DNA from: an uncultured Bifidobacteriaceae bacterium | GTDB lineage: Bacteria; Actinomycetota; Actinomycetes; Actinomycetales; Bifidobacteriaceae | Assembly (NCBI GenBank): GCA_946891915.1 | Contig: CAMPNN010000038.1 | Span: 1 to 9,216, forward strand | DNA length: 9,216 nucleotides | Direction: 5' to 3' | Shown here: positions 1-6,798 of the stretch, piece after piece | How the letters are laid out: the number at the start of each line of letters is the position of its first letter | How positions within the stretch are numbered: the first letter of the stretch is position 1 | Notes under the pieces: generated by a model | What the model was told of the DNA's origin: nothing | Database searches by the model: none | The model's input: only the letters and a program-made list of their open reading frames with translations | Translations under genes and position numbers: made by a program

Positions 1-99
1 GGTAGCACTTGCTTTACAACGCTCGCGCAAACTCAGCAGCAGCAGTACACGCAAAGTGTATGAGCGTAATACACGATGCTGAAAACTTACGAGACTCAT
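1..99 (-). other. possible 5' part of an ORF running off the left edge
   Basis: Past the HD gene, positions 1-160 contain no confident gene. On the minus strand an ATG at 97-99 opens a frame that stays open to the window edge (33 codons, starting MSLVSFQHRVLRSY). An in-frame TAA lies four codons upstream of this ATG. There is no recognisable ribosome binding site in front of it, and the peptide is rich in Leu and Arg with no motif I know. It may be the start of a real gene to the left or chance. I saw no convincing hairpin followed by a T run after the HD gene stop codon. Confidence 0.15.
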
Positions 100-160
100 C
101 AAAGTAGCTTAATTAAACCGCAATCAATACAGAATCAACAAGCAGCAAGCAACAAATCTC

Positions 161-997
161 TCACGCATCAACGCGCATATTAAAAATTTCCGCTAACGCA
201 GCAACGTCAGGCTCTCCATACTTCGCAACGAACTGCATCCAACGCATCGCATTCTTTTCCCCAAATCGCGCAGCTTTGCGACGATAAGCATCCACAGTCA
301 AAAACCTAGGCGGAATCGACTTACTATTGTACTTATCCGCAACCATTACAATTTCTTGCTCAATAGTTTGCGGAATATAGTCTTCAGCCGGCAAAGGCAG
401 GTTCTGCGAAACAACCTGCTCCCGAGTTAGCCCCACACCAGTGTGATTGCGCGCAAACTGTGCTGCATCTTCGCTAAATCCGTTTCGCAACAAATACTCA
501 TATCCGCGAATTCCGTGCAGAATATAGTTTGGCCCGTCAAAGCTAAGTTTGTTTTCAGATTTTTCGCTGCCGTCGTCTTTTTCGCTGCCGTCGTCTTTTA
601 GCACAAAATACGTGCCAATGTCGTGCAACAACCCGCCAATAAGCGCAGCGTACTCGTCAACGTAATCACTAGGCGCAATTCCACCCTTAACGTCTGGCAG
701 AGTATCGTATGCATCGCCAATAAGCTCTTTTATACACGCTTGTGCAAGTTCTGCACGATTGCGAAAAGCGTCATTCATTTGGCGATCACCGTTTTCAGCA
801 GCAAGCAAAATATTGCAGTGATGCGCGATTTGCCAAGAAATAGTGGCAATTACTACGCAGTGGCCGTGAATAAGATCATAAGCAGACTTAGAAGGCGCAG
901 TAGCACGATGCAATTCTTCTACTCGATTAAAGTAGTCCGGCAAATCCGCAAGCTTTGCAGCATCGTACTTAAATATTTTTTCTGCGCCTTTATTCAT
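161..997 (-). CDS. HD/HDIG-domain phosphohydrolase family protein
   Basis: A soluble protein of 278 residues with no signal peptide or membrane segment. It carries the spaced histidines and aspartates of the HD metal-dependent phosphohydrolase superfamily: HGH at residues 44-46, the diagnostic HDIG at 125-128, HG at 161-162, HTG at 185-187 and an ADKY motif with Asp221. Such proteins use one or two divalent metals to hydrolyse phosphomono- or phosphodiesters, often nucleotides; the substrate here cannot be told. The start ATG lies 27 bp after the kup stop codon with no promoter evident between, so the two are probably one transcript. The ribosome binding site is weak (AAGAAAG). Just after HDIG there is a duplicated hexapeptide (DDGSEK twice, residues 135-146), encoded by an 18 bp tandem repeat in a likely surface loop. 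The HD assignment is firm; no link to potassium transport is shown. Confidence 0.85.
   Translation of the reverse strand: MNKGAEKIFKYDAAKLADLPDYFNRVEELHRATAPSKSAYDLIHGHCVVIATISWQIAHHCNILLAAENGDRQMNDAFRNRAELAQACIKELIGDAYDTLPDVKGGIAPSDYVDEYAALIGGLLHDIGTYFVLKDDGSEKDDGSEKSENKLSFDGPNYILHGIRGYEYLLRNGFSEDAAQFARNHTGVGLTREQVVSQNLPLPAEDYIPQTIEQEIVMVADKYNSKSIPPRFLTVDAYRRKAARFGEKNAMRWMQFVAKYGEPDVAALAEIFNMRVDA
561..596 (-). repeat. 18 bp tandem duplication inside the HD gene
   Basis: Two identical 18 bp units (561-578 and 579-596) adjoin each other and encode DDGSEK twice in frame. Because the unit is a multiple of three, gain or loss of a copy would keep the frame. The repeat sits about seven residues after the HDIG metal-binding motif, in a polar stretch that is probably a loop. 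Confidence 0.9.
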
Positions 998-998
998 T

Positions 999-1042
999 TT
1001 ATTTAAAATTCTTTCTTAAGTTATTTAAGATTCTTTCTTAAG
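999..1042 (-). repeat. 22 bp tandem duplication across the kup stop codon
   Basis: Two adjoining 22 bp units, 999-1020 and 1021-1042, differ at one base (position 1007 A versus 1029 G). On the coding strand the first unit encodes the last residues of Kup (LKKES) and its TAA. The second copy forms most of the 27 bp spacer before the HD gene and includes AAGAAAG, the only purine-rich stretch available as its ribosome binding site. The gene junction was therefore made, or lengthened, by this duplication. Confidence 0.9.
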
Positions 1043-3769
1043 ATTCTTATTTTTCTCTGCAGAATGTTCCGTTGCATTGTTCGCAGTATTACTGATTTCT
1101 GCATTACTGCTTTCTGCATTACTGCTTTCTGCTTTACCGGACGCTACAGTTTTTGCTTTACTTTCAGCTTTACTTTCAGATTTACTTTTCGCTTCACTTT
1201 CAGCTTTACCAGCCGCTTTACCAGCAGACTTAGCAGCAGCTTTATCAGCAGCCTTACCAGCAGCTTTACTTTCAGCTTTACCGTCCGCAAAATTGGTTTC
1301 GTCAGTTTTAGCAGTTTCTTTTAACGAAATTGGACTGATTCTACCAGTGTTCGTAAGTTTTTCGTCAGCAAGCAACACATTTGCTGCAGCAATATCGCGA
1401 GCATTCATAACTGCAGTCTGCTCGGCATCAGTTGGGCGAGCATTGTTAATAGGAACATCATTTTCCGACGCAGAAGCACCCTGCAACGATTGCACAGCAC
1501 GCTGCTCGCAGTCTTCGCGCTTCAAACGAGGAGGCCTACGCGTGGAAACAAACAGAGGCTGCACTTCAACAACAGGATTGTAAGGTGCCAAACCAAACCA
1601 TTTCACAGGAGTACCGGCAATATGTCGAATCGCATACTTCATTTTTAGCGACAACGCTCCTCGCACAGAAATATTAGATTCTGGCATTAAGGCCTTGTGC
1701 AGAAGTACGTAACGAATTGGGCCAATGTCCGGATCCGCATCGACCTTTGGATACACAGATTTTTGCTGAGGAAGCTCCCCAGTATGCGACAAATCGTGCA
1801 TAATCTGATGCAAATACGCCGGGATTGACGGAGAAACCTTAAAACCAAGCTTAATTTTTACTCGGAATAAGTAGTCAGTACCAAAGTTTTCTACGCAATA
1901 CTCGCGAGTAAACGGAGCATCGTCAGTTTCCACAGATACAGCCCACCAAGCTCTAGCGCGCTTAGGATGATCCGCAAAAATAGAGAAGAAAATGCCGGTA
2001 TCAAGACGCTTCATTTCGCGATCGGACGTTAAGTACACAATATTGTCGGCAAAATACGGGATTCTAAAGTCCCCGTGTAATTTGTCAAGCACAGGCAGGA
2101 AGTCTTTAGGCTTCATGTGCAAACGTTGCGAGCGCTCAATCTTTGTGCCATCATTCCACGTAACCATAATTGTCAGAATGGAAAAACCGAGCAGCATAGT
2201 AAACCAGCCGCCATGCATGAATTTTGCCATCGATGCCACGAAGAACATAAATTCAATCATGAGGAACACTACGGCAAATATTAACGCTCCAAGGCGCTTC
2301 TTTTGATACCACATGTGTACGGTAAGCAAAATAGTTGTTGCAAGCATAGTAAGCGTCAAAGCTAATCCATACGCGCCGGAAATGTGTTCAGAATCGCGGA
2401 ACACAGCAAGCACTGTAATAGTTGCAACGCATAGCACCACGTTTACTACTGGAATATAAAGCTGTCCGCGAGTACGCGCAGGATATCGCACTTGCAAATG
2501 CGGCATCCAGTTAAGGCTTGTGGCTTCGGAAACCATTGTGTAAGCGCCGGTAATCAAAGCTTGGGAAGCAATAATGCCCGCAGTTACCGAAAGTATAACT
2601 GCCACGTAGCGCACGTTTGGCTCCAGCATTTGGAAGAACGGATTTAATCCTTCTACCGACCACAACGATTTATCGCCTTGATTTTGCAGCATCCACGCGC
2701 CTTGACCGAAATAGTTTAGTAGCAGCGCAACTTTAATAAACGGCCACGTTGCGTACACGTTTCCTCTACCAACATGCCCCATGTCGGAGTAAAGCGCCTC
2801 TGCACCGGTTGTGGAAAGGAAGATTACGCCCATAACGGCTAATCCCTGCACGTTATGTGTGCTGAATAGGAATCTCACGCCATAAATTGGGTTCAACGCT
2901 TCAAAAATTGTCCAATCTTGGCCAATGTTCATAATTCCAACGAGTGCGAGGAACGCAAACCAAATCATCACAACAATGCCAAAAACCTTACCAATGCGTT
3001 CGGTTCCGCGTTGTTGCACAGAAAACAGTACGACGATAATCACAACAGTAATCATCAACGACAAGTTTTCGTTTTCTAAAAAGATTGGTCTAAAAGCTGC
3101 AATAGTGCGCAAACCTTCAACTGCGGAAGAAATGGAAACTGCAGGAGTTAGCACAGAATCTGCCAAAAACGCTGCTCCACCAATCATTGCAGGTATGGCA
3201 AGCCACGCGCCTTTTTTGCGCAGAAGTGAGTAAAGCGCAAAAATTCCGCCTTCGCCTTTGTTGTCGGTCCGCATTGCTACGAACACGTATTTTACGGTTG
3301 TTATAAGCGTAATCGACCAGAATAGTAGCGAAAGCATGCCAAAAACTGTTTCGCGATTAATATTCTGCAATCCGCCTTGTCCGGCCAAGAATGTTTGTGC
3401 GGTGTACAAAGGCGATGTACCGATGTCTCCGTAAACAACGCCAAGAGCCACAATCGCCATGCCTAAAGTAAAACGGTCAGAGCTGGTTTGCAACTTTGCC
3501 CACCATCGCCCTAAAGGTCCGCGCACAGCGCTCGCCACAAGCTTTTCGGCTTCTTTCACTTCTTGAGCTTGCTGCTGAGCTATTACTTTTCGCTCTTCTC
3601 GGGTTGTTGTTTTCTGCGATACTTTTGGAGCCTTAGTAAAAGAGGCAGCTCGCAGTATAGCATCCTTTGAACTTTTAGTGGTCTTAGAGCTTTTATCGGA
3701 ATCTTTCGCGCCGTTGCGAGGATCCTTTGTACCATCAGTCACTGGTACAGACGTGCGTGACTTCGTCAT
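1025..3769 (-). CDS. kup: Kup/HAK-type low-affinity potassium uptake transporter
   Basis: An integral membrane K+ transporter of the KUP/HAK/KT family (K+/H+ symport in characterised members). The family signature GVVYGDIGTSPLY lies near residues 110-122 of the 914-residue product, at the start of the first of about 12 hydrophobic segments. The family hydrophilic C-terminal domain follows. I chose the ATG at 3769 because GGAGG (3781-3785) lies upstream of it; an in-frame ATG at 3787, adding six residues, has no good site and itself overlaps this GGAGG. The protein is much longer than E. coli Kup (622 residues). It has an N-terminal cytoplasmic extension of about 95 residues rich in Lys, Ser and Thr, and a C-terminal tail of about 85 residues made of Lys, Ala, Ser, Glu and Asn repeats. 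It probably has its own promoter and a folded leader, and the HD gene follows at 27 bp. Function is confident; the role of the tails is unknown. Confidence 0.95.
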   Translation of the reverse strand: MTKSRTSVPVTDGTKDPRNGAKDSDKSSKTTKSSKDAILRAASFTKAPKVSQKTTTREERKVIAQQQAQEVKEAEKLVASAVRGPLGRWWAKLQTSSDRFTLGMAIVALGVVYGDIGTSPLYTAQTFLAGQGGLQNINRETVFGMLSLLFWSITLITTVKYVFVAMRTDNKGEGGIFALYSLLRKKGAWLAIPAMIGGAAFLADSVLTPAVSISSAVEGLRTIAAFRPIFLENENLSLMITVVIIVVLFSVQQRGTERIGKVFGIVVMIWFAFLALVGIMNIGQDWTIFEALNPIYGVRFLFSTHNVQGLAVMGVIFLSTTGAEALYSDMGHVGRGNVYATWPFIKVALLLNYFGQGAWMLQNQGDKSLWSVEGLNPFFQMLEPNVRYVAVILSVTAGIIASQALITGAYTMVSEATSLNWMPHLQVRYPARTRGQLYIPVVNVVLCVATITVLAVFRDSEHISGAYGLALTLTMLATTILLTVHMWYQKKRLGALIFAVVFLMIEFMFFVASMAKFMHGGWFTMLLGFSILTIMVTWNDGTKIERSQRLHMKPKDFLPVLDKLHGDFRIPYFADNIVYLTSDREMKRLDTGIFFSIFADHPKRARAWWAVSVETDDAPFTREYCVENFGTDYLFRVKIKLGFKVSPSIPAYLHQIMHDLSHTGELPQQKSVYPKVDADPDIGPIRYVLLHKALMPESNISVRGALSLKMKYAIRHIAGTPVKWFGLAPYNPVVEVQPLFVSTRRPPRLKREDCEQRAVQSLQGASASENDVPINNARPTDAEQTAVMNARDIAAANVLLADEKLTNTGRISPISLKETAKTDETNFADGKAESKAAGKAADKAAAKSAGKAAGKAESEAKSKSESKAESKAKTVASGKAESSNAESSNAEISNTANNATEHSAEKNKNLKKES
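1054..1282 (-). repeat. low-complexity repeat tract encoding the Kup C-terminal tail
   Basis: This stretch encodes a Lys/Ala/Ser/Glu-rich tail (for example KAAGKAADKAAAKSAGKAAG) followed by an Asn/Ser part. The DNA shows it as well: a 15 bp unit is repeated exactly at 1096-1110 and 1111-1125, giving SSNAE twice, and a third partial copy starts at 1126. Upstream in the tract, short words such as CTTTACTTTCAG recur. All visible repeat steps are multiples of three, so copy-number change would keep the frame. The tail is hydrophilic and probably disordered in the cytoplasm. Confidence 0.8.
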
Positions 3770-3780
3770 GCTTAATTGTT

Positions 3781-3785
3781 CCTCC
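3781..3785 (-). promoter_or_regulatory. ribosome binding site of kup, decides its start
   Basis: GGAGG on the minus strand lies 11 bases before the ATG at 3767-3769. The longer in-frame ATG at 3785-3787 shares its last base with this site and has only AAGAAG in front of it. A similar spacing (10 bases) is seen at the first ABC gene, which supports the shorter kup start. Confidence 0.65.
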
Positions 3786-3791
3786 ATAGGT

Positions 3792-3839
3792 AAGGTTTCT
3801 TCTTGATGCCAGCAAGAAGTCGCATAAACCTCAAACCTT
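3792..3839 (-). promoter_or_regulatory. nested stem-loop in the kup 5' leader
   Basis: On the transcribed (minus) strand the leader can form an inner hairpin CTTCTTG-N7-CAAGAAG (3813-3819 with 3799-3805). An outer stem AAGGTTT with AAACCTT (3833-3839 with 3792-3798) directly abuts it. A second copy of the 5' arm, AGGTTT at 3826-3831, could compete for the same 3' arm, giving two alternative folds. The 3' arm ends seven bases before GGAGG of kup, so the fold could affect ribosome access. It does not match a riboswitch class I recognise. It could also be a structural leader without a ligand. Confidence 0.45.
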
Positions 3840-3863
3840 CACAGTTTTATTTCCGTACTTGGA

Positions 3864-3877
3864 TATTGTATACAATA
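3864..3877. promoter_or_regulatory. 14 bp perfect palindrome at the kup promoter
   Basis: TATTGTATACAATA is a perfect palindrome of 14 bp. It contains the proposed -10 hexamer of kup (TACAAT on the minus strand), so a dimeric repressor bound here would block transcription. The same symmetry means part of the palindrome is simply an AT-rich -10 region. No regulator gene lies nearby. Confidence 0.4.
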
Positions 3878-3894
3878 ATAGCTATATAGTGCAA
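3865..3894 (-). promoter_or_regulatory. probable kup promoter
   Basis: On the minus strand, TTGCAC (3889-3894) as -35 and TACAAT (3865-3870, five of six bases of the -10 consensus) are separated by 18 bp. Transcription would start near 3858, giving a leader of about 90 bases before the ATG at 3769. The -35 is weak. The location between tatD and kup fits a separate promoter for kup and the HD gene. Confidence 0.45.
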
Positions 3895-3905
3895 AAAGTG
3901 CACTA
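3887..3905. promoter_or_regulatory. inverted repeat over the kup -35 region
   Basis: TAGTGCA-N5-TGCACTA is a perfect 7 bp inverted repeat lying 18 bp after the tatD stop codon and overlapping the proposed kup -35. It could be an operator, or a weak tatD terminator. On the minus strand no T run follows the second arm (TATAGC follows); the T run is in the loop, so I rate the terminator reading lower. Confidence 0.35.
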
Positions 3906-3923
3906 AATTGTACTTAAATCATG

Positions 3924-4904
3924 CTAAAAACCGTATATTTTTTGCGTATTTTCGCGCGTAATTCGTGCCGCGTGTTCCAAAGATATATTCAGCACTTGCG
4001 CGAGTGTTTCTAGCGTGTACGGCACCATATAAGGCGCGTTTGGCCGCCCTCTGTACGGCATTGGCGTTAAGTATGGAGCATCCGTTTCGACGGTTATGTG
4101 ATTTTCGCCAATAATTTCGGCAGATTTGCGCAATTCTTCGTTGCCTTTGTAGCTTACGGTTCCGGAAAAACTTGCGTACCAGCCGTGCGTTTTTAGAATT
4201 TCGGCTAATTCCGCTCCGCCTGCGTAGCTGTGGAATATTGTTCGTTCTGGCGCTCCGTCTTTAAGTAGGATTTTTACTACGTCTTCGTGAGCGTCGCGAT
4301 CGTGGATTTGCAAAGGTAGATTCAATTCTTTTGCGAGCGCAATATGGTCTCTAAAAGCGTTGCGTTGGGCTAGTCTAGCTGGCTCTCCAGTGCGAAAATA
4401 ATCTAAACCTGTTTCACCTATTGCAACTACTTCTTTTGGATGCGCAATTACTAGCGAGCGCAAGTGTTGCATTGCTTCGTCGAATGGAATATCGTGGTAC
4501 GGCTTGTAAACTACCGGCAATCCGTCTGGGCCTTCCGCTCCTCTATGCCCGTGCAAAACTGCTTCGTTTGGGTGTATTGCGATTGCTGCGCGAACTGAGT
4601 CTGCGTGCGATGCAGCGAAATCAATCGTCGCCTGCCAGTCTGGGTATTCACAACCGACTTCTAGCATGTGTGCAACTCCTGCAGATTTTGCTTGCGATAC
4701 TAAGTCGTCTGCAGTTGGTTCAGCTATTAAGTCGCGTCCTTTTTCGGCTAATTCTTGATTGAGATTGTGTGCAAAGTCGACGACGCTTAGCATATGCGTG
4801 TGATCGTCCGCAATTGTTACGCCTTCTTTTAGAAGATTTTCCCATACTGCAGATTCTGCGTTTAAAGCCGGTGCCCAATTATGTTCGCGATGATGTTTAC
4901 TCAT
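3924..4904 (-). CDS. tatD: TatD-family metal-dependent hydrolase (DNase)
   Basis: A cytoplasmic 326-residue protein of the TatD family, TIM-barrel amidohydrolase-like enzymes with a two-metal site; characterised members are Mg2+-dependent 3'-5' nucleases. All the metal ligands can be seen: HTH at 35-37, the bridging Glu in GETGLDYF (Glu164), His201 in QIHDRD, His225 in FHSYAG and Asp275 in VETDAPYL. AIHPNE near 109-114 and the SGTV strand near 248 also fit. At 326 residues it is longer than E. coli TatD (about 260) because some 28 extra residues precede the HTH motif, and an insert rich in Gly and Pro lies near 118-136. There is no clear ribosome binding site in front of the ATG, so the start is less certain than the family. 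It lies 95 bp after the second ABC gene, same strand. Its role in DNA repair or RNA/DNA turnover is inferred from the family. Confidence 0.92.
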   Translation of the reverse strand: MSKHHREHNWAPALNAESAVWENLLKEGVTIADDHTHMLSVVDFAHNLNQELAEKGRDLIAEPTADDLVSQAKSAGVAHMLEVGCEYPDWQATIDFAASHADSVRAAIAIHPNEAVLHGHRGAEGPDGLPVVYKPYHDIPFDEAMQHLRSLVIAHPKEVVAIGETGLDYFRTGEPARLAQRNAFRDHIALAKELNLPLQIHDRDAHEDVVKILLKDGAPERTIFHSYAGGAELAEILKTHGWYASFSGTVSYKGNEELRKSAEIIGENHITVETDAPYLTPMPYRGRPNAPYMVPYTLETLAQVLNISLEHAARITRENTQKIYGF

Positions 4905-4919
4905 ACGTACTAGTGTAGT

Positions 4920-4960
4920 CGCTATTTTTGAAGCAGCTATTTTTCGCTATTTTTGAAGCA
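4920..4960 (-). repeat. 25 bp direct repeat in front of tatD
   Basis: The 16 bp word CGCTATTTTTGAAGCA occurs at 4920-4935 and 4945-4960, with a 9 bp partial copy (GCTATTTTT) between them. It fills the centre of the 95 bp spacer between the second ABC gene and tatD. No intrinsic terminator is visible: the only hairpin near the ABC stop codon (CGCAA 4975-4979 with TTGCG 4986-4990) has no T run. TACACT at 4912-4917 on the minus strand is a possible -10 for tatD but lacks a -35. Confidence 0.6.
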
Positions 4961-4999
4961 GATACAACCACTTACGCAACCGCTCTTGCGAAATCAAAC

Positions 5000-6796
5000 T
5001 CACGCAATCGACTGCCGAATCGCCGCGTATTGCGATTCCACAAGACGATAGTAAGCTCCTTTCGCCGCCATAAGCTCTGCGTGCGTGCCGCGTTCTATTA
5101 TTTGCCCGTGGTCGATTACGCAAATCAAGTCGGCTTTTTCAATAGTTGATAGCCTGTGCGCAATTACGAAAGACGTGCGATTTTTAAGCAGCTGAGCTAA
5201 TCCCGCTTGTAGCGCTTCTTCCGTACGCGTGTCAATATTGCTTGTTGCTTCGTCTAGAATTAAAATGCGCGGATTGGCAAGTAACACGCGCGCAAACGAT
5301 ATAAGCTGCCTTTGACCTGCCGAAAGTGTGGCTCCTCGCTCTTCAATTTCAGTGTCGTAGCCTTTTTCCATTTCGCTAATAAATTCGTGCGCGTGAACAG
5401 TTCGAGCTGCAGCCTCAATTTCTTCGTCAGTTGCGTCGAGCTTTCCGTAACGAATGTTTTCGCGCACAGTTCCGCTGAAAATAAAGCTGTCTTGCAGCAT
5501 TACGCCCATTTGTTTGCGTAGCGAGTCTAAAGTTACTGAGCGCACATCATGCCCGTCGATGGTAATGGATCCTTCTGAAACATCGTAGAATCTGGATAGC
5601 AAGTTTACCAGCGTCGTTTTTCCAGCACCCGTCGGCCCTACTAAAGCAACGGTTTGCCCTGGCAACACATGCAAGTCAACCAGGTTCAAAATCGGCCTTC
5701 CGCCCTCTTCATAACGGAAAACGACGTCGTTCACATCGACTTTTCCACAAATTTGCGGCAATTGAATAGCGTCCGGCTTGTCTACAATATTCGGCTTAAT
5801 TCTTAAAGTTTCAAAAATTCGCTCCAAATAAACTGAACATGTTACAAGCTGCGTGTAAAAGTTTCCAATATTTACTACCGGATCCCAGAAAGTAGTCGAA
5901 TACCAGACGAACGCTATAAGCGTGCCTGTGCTCACGTTCATTCCGCCTAGGTTCGACACTCCAACGTAGTATAAAAGCGCTATTGCTGCGGTTTCAATAA
6001 TTGAAGCTCCCGGCCAAAGCAGCATTTGCACTCTAACGTTTCGCATCCAAGCGCTTCTTACTTCTGATTGCTGTTCTTGGAAAGTTTCGTATGCTACAGA
6101 TTCTCTAGCAAAAGTTTGCGTTGTTTTTACGCCTGCGATTGATTCGTGCAAGTACGCGTTTAAGTTACTTTGCTTATTCGATAGTTTTTTAGACGCTTTT
6201 CGTTGCAAAATTTGCAAAGTGCGCGTCCAAATTATGAATATTGGAAATAGCGCCAAGCTCCACAACGCCATTCGCCAATCTATAACGAACATTGTTATTA
6301 GCGTAATAATCAGCACAAAAACGTCGGAAAATACGTTAATAAATCCCGAAGAAAGCGTATCCGAAAGCGTGTTTATGTAGTTTACTATGCGAATCAGAAT
6401 CTTTCCGTGCGGGCGCGAATCAAAATAATCAAAAGATAACGACTGCACGTGCGTAAAAATATCGCGACGCATATCTCTAATTATCATCTGCCCAATGCGC
6501 GTAATTGCAAGCGTCCTGTACGCTAATCCCAGCTCATACAGCACAATAAGCACCATAAAAACCGCAATAATTGCGTACAGGTACGTGTAGTTTTTATGCG
6601 GCAATACTACGTCGATTAGCATTTTTGTAATCATTGGCATTGCCGTCATAATTATGCTGCCGCTTATAACTACCAGAATTACGAGTAGGAGTTTAGTTGC
6701 GTATGGTTTCATGTATTTTTTAACGCGCATAAGCTCATGCACGTTCACATGCTCTTCTTGTTCTTCGTCTTCGCGATAAGTGTTTCGTTGCGCCAT
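5000..6796 (-). CDS. ABC exporter half-transporter, canonical catalytic Glu, LSAGQ signature
   Basis: A 598-residue half-transporter: an N-terminal six-helix membrane domain (about residues 30-320) fused to a nucleotide-binding domain (about 350-590), type I exporter fold as in MsbA and multidrug exporters. Visible motifs: Walker A GPTGAGKT at 387-394, Q-loop Gln435, signature LSAGQ at 491-495, Walker B ILILDE with catalytic Glu516, D-loop SNID at 519-522 and switch His547. The signature differs from LSGGQ by Gly to Ala. It begins 2 bp after the stop codon of the preceding ABC gene and has a strong ribosome binding site, so the two are cotranslated and should form a heterodimer. A charged N-terminal stretch (EDEEQEEH, 10-17) precedes the first helix. 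The substrate (drug, lipid or peptide) cannot be told. Confidence 0.95.
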   Translation of the reverse strand: MAQRNTYREDEEQEEHVNVHELMRVKKYMKPYATKLLLVILVVISGSIIMTAMPMITKMLIDVVLPHKNYTYLYAIIAVFMVLIVLYELGLAYRTLAITRIGQMIIRDMRRDIFTHVQSLSFDYFDSRPHGKILIRIVNYINTLSDTLSSGFINVFSDVFVLIITLITMFVIDWRMALWSLALFPIFIIWTRTLQILQRKASKKLSNKQSNLNAYLHESIAGVKTTQTFARESVAYETFQEQQSEVRSAWMRNVRVQMLLWPGASIIETAAIALLYYVGVSNLGGMNVSTGTLIAFVWYSTTFWDPVVNIGNFYTQLVTCSVYLERIFETLRIKPNIVDKPDAIQLPQICGKVDVNDVVFRYEEGGRPILNLVDLHVLPGQTVALVGPTGAGKTTLVNLLSRFYDVSEGSITIDGHDVRSVTLDSLRKQMGVMLQDSFIFSGTVRENIRYGKLDATDEEIEAAARTVHAHEFISEMEKGYDTEIEERGATLSAGQRQLISFARVLLANPRILILDEATSNIDTRTEEALQAGLAQLLKNRTSFVIAHRLSTIEKADLICVIDHGQIIERGTHAELMAAKGAYYRLVESQYAAIRQSIA

Positions 6797-6798
6797 GC

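Noticed and set aside
1064..1583. Plus-strand open frames over the 3' end of kup
   Set aside because: Their Ala/Leu/Ser- and Phe/Thr-rich products are the complements of the repetitive Kup tail, and they lie wholly inside a well-supported gene.
3770..3863. c-di-AMP (ydaO-type) riboswitch for kup
   Set aside because: The leader is only about 90 bases and lacks the long multi-stem layout and conserved segments of that class.
4975..4990. Terminator between the second ABC gene and tatD
   Set aside because: Only a 5 bp stem (CGCAA with TTGCG) with no following T run on the minus strand.
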